Positions 5,396 to 9,857 of a DNA stretch of 9,857 nt are shown here, in pieces; position 1 is the first letter of the stretch, and each line of letters begins with the position of its first letter. The notes beneath the pieces are model-generated. The model saw nothing but the letters and a program-made list of their open reading frames with translations. It did no database searches and had not been told where the DNA came from. This stretch comes from Chloroflexota bacterium (lineage in GTDB: Bacteria > Chloroflexota > Limnocylindria > Limnocylindrales > CSP1-4): NCBI GenBank assembly GCA_016875645.1, contig VGPE01000091.1:1-9857 (forward strand), given 5' to 3'. The translations under genes were made by a program, and so were the position numbers.

Positions 5396-5896
5396 GTGGA
5401 CGAGAACCCTCCGGCGGCCGGCGAACCGGATGACCGCCCACCCCGGCGCCTGGATCGTGCGCCCGGCGAGCGCCATCGACCGCCCCCCATGGGACGACCT
5501 GGCCGTGGCGCAACCATCGATCCGACCGGCTCGCCAGCTCGCGGCGTCGTCTCCGGCGCCATTGCAGCCATCGCAGCCCTTGTCGTCTTCATGGTCTTCG
5601 CCGGCCCGCTTTCGTTCAGTGCCGGCCTCGTCGTCATCGCCGTCTTCGCGGGTCGGGTGATCGGCATCGTCGTGCGAACAACGGCTGGGCCCAACGTCTC
5701 CTCCGACGCGCGCATCGTCATCGTCCTGCTACTCACGATCGCGTGGTTCGTCGCCGCGCAGGCTGGGGTCTGGCTCTACGCGCGAGCGGAGGGTGGCGCC
5801 CTGCCGCTGTTCGACTTCCTGGCCCAGGTCTTCGGCCCACTGGTCCCGCTGCAGCTGATGGCCGCGGTGCTGGTGGCCTGGTGGAGCGCCCGCTGA
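5396..5896 (+). CDS. Small integral membrane protein of unknown function
   Basis: A 166-residue protein. The first 50 residues are hydrophilic, rich in Pro and Arg, and probably disordered in the cytoplasm. Four hydrophobic helices follow at about 51-70, 73-93, 106-127 and 145-163, ending in a short WWSAR tail. No catalytic or transporter signature is recognisable. The frame is open far upstream (to 4646), but that portion is the shadow of the opposite-strand helical protein. I chose the GTG at 5396 because a TACGAT hexamer lies 6 nt before it and because the hydrophobic core follows. It is separated from the acetyltransferase gene by only 5 nt and the two probably form a transcript. Small hydrophobic proteins like this are common and remain uncharacterised; I assign no function. 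Confidence 0.72.
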   Translation: MDENPPAAGEPDDRPPRRLDRAPGERHRPPPMGRPGRGATIDPTGSPARGVVSGAIAAIAALVVFMVFAGPLSFSAGLVVIAVFAGRVIGIVVRTTAGPNVSSDARIVIVLLLTIAWFVAAQAGVWLYARAEGGALPLFDFLAQVFGPLVPLQLMAAVLVAWWSAR

Positions 5897-5901
5897 ACGC
5901 C

Positions 5902-6420
5902 ATGGCCTTCACGCTTCGGCCCCTCACGGAGGCCGACCACGCGGCGTTGATCGACGTCTTCGACGGCTGGTGGGACGAGCGACCCAGGCCGAAACTGGAG
6001 CGCCTGTGGTTCCGCCACTGGGGCTCCACCTCGGCGCTCGCGGTTGATGCCCGTGGGCGACCGGCCGGCCTGGTGATCGGGTTCGTGAGCCCGGACCATC
6101 CCGACGAGGCCGTCGTGCGGTTGCTCGCGGTTCCGGCGTGGGCCCGGCGGCGTGGCGTGGGTACGGCGCTGGTCGACCACTTCGCCGGTCTGGCGATCGC
6201 TCGCGGCGCGGTTCGGATCGTCGCGGGCGCCAAGCCTGGCGATCCGGCCGCGATCGGGTTCCTGCGTGCGATGGGATTCGTGGCGCTGGCGCCGCCCGGC
6301 AGCCGGCCCAGTTACGGGGTGCCGGCTCTCCTTGACGCCGGTGGCCGGGGCGAGGATCTGGCGCTCTTCGAACGGGCGGCGGGTCCGGCTCAGGCCGCGG
6401 AGGACGCCACGTCGAGTTGA
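5902..6420 (+). CDS. GNAT family N-acetyltransferase
   Basis: A 172-residue GCN5-related acetyltransferase, single-domain length. The fold starts at FTLRPLTEADHAALIDVF (residues 3-20) and continues with the beta-4 segment VVRLLAVPAWARR (71-83). The acetyl-CoA pyrophosphate loop is RRRGVGTAL (82-90), matching R/Q-x-x-G-x-G/A. The C-terminal motif DPAAIGFLRAMGFVAL (114-129) is the usual alpha-4/beta-6 element that packs against CoA. The substrate cannot be inferred. The ATG at 5902 lies 5 nt after the stop of the membrane protein gene and has no good ribosome binding site of its own, so coupled reinitiation is likely. Its last 31 bases overlap the end of the convergent metallopeptidase gene, encoding the low-complexity tail (about 160-172). 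Confidence 0.9.
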   Translation: MAFTLRPLTEADHAALIDVFDGWWDERPRPKLERLWFRHWGSTSALAVDARGRPAGLVIGFVSPDHPDEAVVRLLAVPAWARRRGVGTALVDHFAGLAIARGAVRIVAGAKPGDPAAIGFLRAMGFVALAPPGSRPSYGVPALLDAGGRGEDLALFERAAGPAQAAEDATSS

Positions 6421-7655
6421 ACCGCCGACGGGGTCAGCTGCTCGTGCAGCAGGCGCCCGAAGCGGGCAGGCTGCTCGTCGGTCGGGGCGCGCTCAAGCCA
6501 CGTGCGAAGGAGCGCCTCGCCCTCGCTGTACACGAAGACGTACGTCCGCCACAGCGGATGCTCGATGAACGAGAGGCGCTTCTCCGCCCGCTCAGGGGCC
6601 ATCAGTCCGACCGTGACGAGGTAGTCGCGGACGGCCTCGTGTGGGAGCAGCTCCTCGTGGCGCATCAGGGCGGCGTTGACGGCAATCGCGCCCAGTCCGC
6701 GGCGGAGCGCCGCGATCTCGATCAGGTTCTCGGTGGACGTGGGCGGTGCCAGCCCGGCCCAGGCGAGGACGTCGGCGAGGATGCCTGCCGCGACGTCGGG
6801 GCCTGCCACCAACCGGGCGCCGAGGTCCGCCAGCCCCTCGCTGATGAGGCACTCGGGGGTGTTGATCAGCAGGATCGACGCCTCGAGTCGGCCCTGCGCG
6901 ACCACGAGATCCGCCTCTTTCCAGGCGTGCTCGAGGTGATGGCCCGGGTAGGTCTCGTGGGCGATGACGTGGACCAGGTCCGGTGCGCGGATGGGGAGAT
7001 CGAGGTTGAGGTCAACGCGCGAGCGCAGGCCGCCCTCGTACCAGTTGTAGCCGCTCCATGGCTGGTCCCGGACGAGAGCGATCCGCAGGCGCTCGCCGGA
7101 GGGCAGGCCGAACGCTGCCGCGGCGCGGGAGCGAAATCGCTCCACGAGCCGGTTCGCCACGTCCGGCACGCGATCGACGGGCACGGTCAGGTTGCGGTCA
7201 AGGGCAGCCAGGCGCTCGCCGACCGTTCCCGCACCCGGCAGCAGCGCGTCCAGGGTCGCAGCAGCCTTGCGGAACGCTTCGTCAGGCCGTCGTTGCGGGC
7301 GGAAGTCGAAGCAGCGCTCGACGTGATCGAGATACGGCAGCGCCTCGCCGGCCAGCGCACGAGCCTGGGTCTCGAGCGCGACGGCCTGGGCGGTCAGCCA
7401 GTCCGCTCGTTGCGGGGCGCCGGGCCGGACCTCCGCGGCCACGCGCTCGCGCAGGGCGGCCGCATCTGCGGTGAGGCGGGACGGCGTGCGCAGCTGCTCC
7501 ATGTCGACCTGGGCCTTGAGGTCGGCCGGCCCGAAATAGCCGTCGACGAGGCCCGGGATGTGCTGGCCGAGGCGGAGGCCGAGCAGCAGGTACTCGCGCG
7601 CGATCGGATCGGGCTCGGGCAGGAGCCGGTCGCCGCCCATCGCCGGCGTTGTCAT
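6390..7655 (-). CDS. HExxPGHH metallopeptidase-like protein (DUF885-like)
   Basis: A 421-residue soluble protein without a signal peptide. The key motif is HVIAHETYPGHHLEHAW (229-245): H233 and E234, with H239/H240 after Pro-Gly. A second acidic motif, SEGLADLGARLVAG (272-285), follows, with Glu273 as the probable third ligand. This HExxPGHH plus EGxA(D/E) pairing is typical of DUF885-type putative zinc peptidases, and I infer hydrolase activity of unknown substrate. The N-terminal half (1-200) is helical and unmatched by eye; the Trp-Tyr segment SGYNWYEGG (201-209) precedes the zinc site, as in related proteins. The ATG overlaps the stop of the preceding gene (ATGA), so translation is coupled. 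The frame is open further upstream, but that is the shadow of the upstream genes. It is the last gene of the pab operon and overlaps the convergent GNAT gene. Confidence 0.82.
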   Translation of the reverse strand: MTTPAMGGDRLLPEPDPIAREYLLLGLRLGQHIPGLVDGYFGPADLKAQVDMEQLRTPSRLTADAAALRERVAAEVRPGAPQRADWLTAQAVALETQARALAGEALPYLDHVERCFDFRPQRRPDEAFRKAAATLDALLPGAGTVGERLAALDRNLTVPVDRVPDVANRLVERFRSRAAAAFGLPSGERLRIALVRDQPWSGYNWYEGGLRSRVDLNLDLPIRAPDLVHVIAHETYPGHHLEHAWKEADLVVAQGRLEASILLINTPECLISEGLADLGARLVAGPDVAAGILADVLAWAGLAPPTSTENLIEIAALRRGLGAIAVNAALMRHEELLPHEAVRDYLVTVGLMAPERAEKRLSFIEHPLWRTYVFVYSEGEALLRTWLERAPTDEQPARFGRLLHEQLTPSAVQLDVASSAA

Positions 7656-7996
7656 CGACCCGAACCCACGCCCCCGGTCTCGCCGACGAACGGCATCCGC
7701 TGGCGCTCCACCGCGTCGAGGCTGGCCTGGAGGGCTGCCGTCTTCTGGCGAGCCACCTCGCGCACGTAGGACGATTCTTCCGCGGGGGTCATCGGGCGGC
7801 CGCGGACCGTGTCCCTGGGCTTGCCGACCATCAGCCACGCGAGGTGGTAGCGATCCATCCGGCCCCAGGCCGCGACGAGCAGGTCGTCGGACAGCTTGAG
7901 CCAGAGCTGGAGGGCCGGGAGCGACGGCGAGGCCTGGAGCCGGTCCCCCTCCGCCAGCAGCTGGCGCGTGCGCCGGATCAGCTCGTCGCGAGTCAC
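7652..7996 (-). CDS. Conserved-looking small protein of unknown function
   Basis: A 114-residue protein that I do not recognise. It appears helical and soluble: an N-terminal amphipathic helix (about 1-17), a Leu/Trp-rich segment LPALQLWLKLSDDLLVAAWG (26-45), then YHLAWLMVGKP (50-60). A charged helix near 70-98 (TPAEESSYVREVARQKTAAL) and a Gly-rich tail end the protein. No enzyme or DNA-binding motif is visible. Its reality is supported by a strong AAGGGGG 6 nt before the GTG start and by 4-nt overlaps at both ends: GTGA with pabC upstream and ATGA with the metallopeptidase downstream. Translation of the three genes is therefore likely coupled. It could be a partner or regulator of a neighbouring enzyme, but nothing in the sequence shows which. 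Confidence 0.72.
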   Translation of the reverse strand: MTRDELIRRTRQLLAEGDRLQASPSLPALQLWLKLSDDLLVAAWGRMDRYHLAWLMVGKPRDTVRGRPMTPAEESSYVREVARQKTAALQASLDAVERQRMPFVGETGGVGSGR

Positions 7997-8931
7997 GCGG
8001 GGCCCCCTTCCGATACCCGACCGCGCGAGACCGCATCGATCCAGGCCTCGCGCGCGGCCCGCAGGCGGCGGGTGACCGGCCCCGGCCGACCCGTCCCGAT
8101 CGGTCGGGCGTCGTGCATCGTGAGCGGCACGATCCCGGCGACGCTGCTCGACAGGAAGGCCTCGTCGGCCGCGGAGAGGTCACTGAGCCGGAGGGCGAAC
8201 TCGCGTGCGGTGAGGCCCTGAATGCTCGCGTGCGCCAGGAGCCACGTGCGGGTGGTGCCCGCCAGGATCGCGGCCGACATCGGTGGCGTCAGCAGTTCGC
8301 GGCCCCGGACGAGGAACAGGTTCGCCGATGTCGCTTCGCTGAGCTCGCCGGCCAGAGTGAGCATCAGGGCGTCGTCCGCGCCGCGGCGGCTGGCCTCGAG
8401 CCTGGCGTGCACGGATTCGGCGCGCGAGGTCGACTTGACCCCAGCCAGTGGCGAGGATGGGTCGCGCCGCAGGGTTGCCACGGTCACGCGGACGCCCCGT
8501 TCGAGCAGGTCCGCGGCCGGCGGCGCAAACGGCCACGCCTGGATCGCCAGCGTCCCCCGGGCGTCCGGGCTGATCGCCATGCCACGCCCCTCCACGGGCC
8601 CCCTGCTCGCTGTGATCCGCAGAGCGGCGTCGCCGGGCGCCTCGCCGGGATCCTCGCCGTCGGCGTCGCGGCCACGTCCGGCAAGCCGTTCGATCGCGAG
8701 GAGGTCATGGATGCCACGGACGATGTCGGCGTCCGGCAGGAGCGGGATCTCGGTCGCGGCGGCGCTTTCGTGGAGCCGCTCGAGGTGCTCGCGCAGCTCG
8801 ATCGCCACGCCGCGCCGGGCCCGGAGCGTCTCGAAGACGCCATCGCCCAACTGGAAGCCACGATCCGTCACGGACAGGTGGGGCCCGGCGGCTCGGACGA
8901 GCCGGCCGTCGAGCCAGAGGTGGTCGGGCAT
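7993..8931 (-). CDS. pabC: Aminodeoxychorismate lyase (class IV aminotransferase fold)
   Basis: A 312-residue PLP enzyme of the fold-type IV family. As PabC it would cleave 4-amino-4-deoxychorismate to p-aminobenzoate and pyruvate for folate synthesis. Visible family marks are LSVTDRGFQLGDGVFETLR (19-37), the HLERLHESA helix (49-57) and GVKSTSRAESVHAR (164-177), with Lys166 as the PLP Schiff-base lysine. The cofactor strand is GELSEATSANLFLV (195-208), with Glu199 and Asn204, and the phosphate loop is AAILAGTTR (220-228). A Gly/Asp-rich stretch (about 84-101) looks like an inserted surface loop. Sequence alone cannot exclude a branched-chain or D-amino acid aminotransferase. PabC is preferred because its ATG overlaps the pabB stop codon (TGATG). 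Its own end overlaps the next gene by GTGA. Confidence 0.87.
   Translation of the reverse strand: MPDHLWLDGRLVRAAGPHLSVTDRGFQLGDGVFETLRARRGVAIELREHLERLHESAAATEIPLLPDADIVRGIHDLLAIERLAGRGRDADGEDPGEAPGDAALRITASRGPVEGRGMAISPDARGTLAIQAWPFAPPAADLLERGVRVTVATLRRDPSSPLAGVKSTSRAESVHARLEASRRGADDALMLTLAGELSEATSANLFLVRGRELLTPPMSAAILAGTTRTWLLAHASIQGLTAREFALRLSDLSAADEAFLSSSVAGIVPLTMHDARPIGTGRPGPVTRRLRAAREAWIDAVSRGRVSEGGPA
8003..8009 (-). promoter_or_regulatory. Ribosome binding site of the 114-residue unknown protein
   Basis: AAGGGGG on the minus strand, 6 nt before the GTG start that overlaps the pabC stop. It supports this small gene as real and decides its start. Confidence 0.55.
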
Positions 8932-9857
8932 CAGTCCTCGCTCGCCCCGGCTTCACGCGCCCCGATGGCCCGGAGCGGGCCATCGGCCTTGGCCACGGTC
9001 TCGTCCCACTCCTCGGCCGGGACGCTTCGCCAGGTCATGCCGCCGCCCACGTGGAGGCTCAGTTCGCGGCCGTCGGCCACGAACGTGCGGATCAGGATGC
9101 TGGTGGCCAGCGCGCCGTCGGGCCCGAACCAGCCGGCCGCTCCCGTATAGGGTCCACGCTCGACCGGCTCGAGGTCGTCAAGCAGTTCCATCGCGCGGAT
9201 CTTCGGGGCACCCGTGATCGAGCCGCCCGGAAATGAGGCGGCGAGCAGGTCGAACGCGTCACGCCCCGGCTCGAGTTGCCCGACGACCGTCGACACGAGG
9301 TGCTGGACAGCGTCGGTCCGCTCCAGGCGGCACAGCCGGGGCACCGCGACGCTGCCCGGGACGCACACGCGCCCGAGGTCGTTGCGCAGGACGTCCACGA
9401 TCATCACGTTTTCCGCACGATCCTTGCCGCTCGCGAGCAGGTCGCGGGCGAGGGCGCGGTCCGCGGCGCGGGTCCGGCCGCGACGGCGGGTTCCCTTGAT
9501 CGGATCTGCGCGAACGTGACCCTGCGCATCGACCCGCAGGAACGCCTCCGGGGAGGCGGAAACGAGCGCACGGCGGTCGCCGAGGTCCAGATAGGCCGCG
9601 AAGAGGCTGGGATCGCCCGCCGCGAGCAGGCGGTGCAGCGGCCACGGGTCACCGTCGAAGAGTGTGGCAAGGCGCCGCGTCAGGTTGGCCTGGTAGATCT
9701 CGCCGCGCGCGATCGCGTCTCGCACGGCCTCGACCCCCGACTCGAAGGCGGACCGATCCAGGCTCGAATGGAACGGAGCGAGGGGCGGCGCCGGCTGCAG
9801 GGCGACCTGCGGGACCCGCGCGAGGCGCGCCACGACATCGGCCAGGCGGGAACGGAG
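8931..9857 (-). CDS. pabB: Aminodeoxychorismate synthase component I, 5' end off the window
   Basis: The C-terminal 308 residues of a chorismate-binding enzyme; the frame stays open to the window edge, so the real start lies outside (full proteins are about 450 residues or more). PabB converts chorismate and ammonia, supplied by PabA, to 4-amino-4-deoxychorismate. Signatures in order are EIYQANLT (9678-9701), SPEAFL (9537-9554), PIKGTRRRG (from 9503), ENVMIVDVLRNDLG (9372-9413), PGGSITGAPK (9201-9230) and GPYTGAAGW (9129-9155). The lysine in PIKGT (codon 9495-9497) is the nucleophile characteristic of aminodeoxychorismate synthases; anthranilate synthases have Ala there. These motifs include the Mg- and chorismate-binding residues. 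The stop shares one base with the pabC start (TGATG). No pabA is visible; it may lie upstream or elsewhere in the genome. Confidence 0.95.
   Translation of the reverse strand, partial: LRSRLADVVARLARVPQVALQPAPPLAPFHSSLDRSAFESGVEAVRDAIARGEIYQANLTRRLATLFDGDPWPLHRLLAAGDPSLFAAYLDLGDRRALVSASPEAFLRVDAQGHVRADPIKGTRRRGRTRAADRALARDLLASGKDRAENVMIVDVLRNDLGRVCVPGSVAVPRLCRLERTDAVQHLVSTVVGQLEPGRDAFDLLAASFPGGSITGAPKIRAMELLDDLEPVERGPYTGAAGWFGPDGALATSILIRTFVADGRELSLHVGGGMTWRSVPAEEWDETVAKADGPLRAIGAREAGASED

Noticed and set aside
6417..7769. 450-codon plus-strand open frame opposite the HETYPGHH metallopeptidase
   Set aside because: The opposite strand carries clear catalytic motifs and coupled gene junctions; this frame shows none.
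7656..8183. Upstream extension of the metallopeptidase frame
   Set aside because: It reads the 114-residue gene and the end of pabC out of frame. The ATGA overlap at 7652-7655 gives the start.
8113..9150. 345-codon plus-strand open frame opposite pabC and pabB
   Set aside because: Shadow of two genes with diagnostic active-site motifs.
1..9857. CRISPR array, tRNA or rRNA gene, insertion sequence, prophage or known defence genes
   Set aside because: No spaced direct repeats, cloverleaf-type sequence, transposase or integrase motifs, terminal repeats or defence-enzyme signatures were found.

Overview
The window is gene-dense, very G+C-rich bacterial DNA (roughly two thirds G+C or more by eye). 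It uses GTG and TTG starts freely, packs genes with 1-4 nt overlaps, and leaves no gene-free stretch longer than about 170 bases. Gene content (small alanine-rich proteins, a YpfJ-type peptidase, a PduO-type adenosyltransferase, a Bax-inhibitor-1 protein, a HExxPGHH metallopeptidase) and style suggest a Chloroflexota-like or actinobacterium-like genome. This is an inference from style, not a phylogenetic result. No tRNA, rRNA, CRISPR array, insertion sequence or prophage gene is visible.

Layout. Left block (1-2482, all minus strand): the start of a universal stress protein running off the left edge, a membrane-anchored zinc metallopeptidase, and a two-domain lipoprotein. Second block (2654-4390, minus): a probable operon reading DUF59/MIP18-like Fe-S assembly protein, ATP:cob(I)alamin adenosyltransferase (GTGA overlap), then Bax-inhibitor-1 family membrane protein (13 nt gap). 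Third block (4480-5308, minus): an unrecognised 160-residue helical protein followed by a DUF433 protein. Facing away from it on the plus strand (5396-6420) is a four-helix membrane protein followed by a GNAT acetyltransferase. The 87 bp divergent intergenic region carries two -10-like hexamers right next to the start codons, with a perfect 9-bp inverted repeat between them. Right block (6390-9857, minus): pabB (5' end off the window), pabC, an unknown 114-residue protein and a HETYPGHH metallopeptidase, joined by 1-4 nt overlaps. This is a p-aminobenzoate (folate) operon with two unexpected downstream members. The last gene overlaps the convergent acetyltransferase gene tail to tail by 31 bp.

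Most genes are housekeeping or widespread families. The parts worth a second look are the leaderless-looking promoters, the divergent palindrome, the coupling of a peptidase and an unknown protein to pabBC, and the DUF433 gene paired with an unknown protein rather than a recognisable toxin. I found no clearly new multi-gene system.
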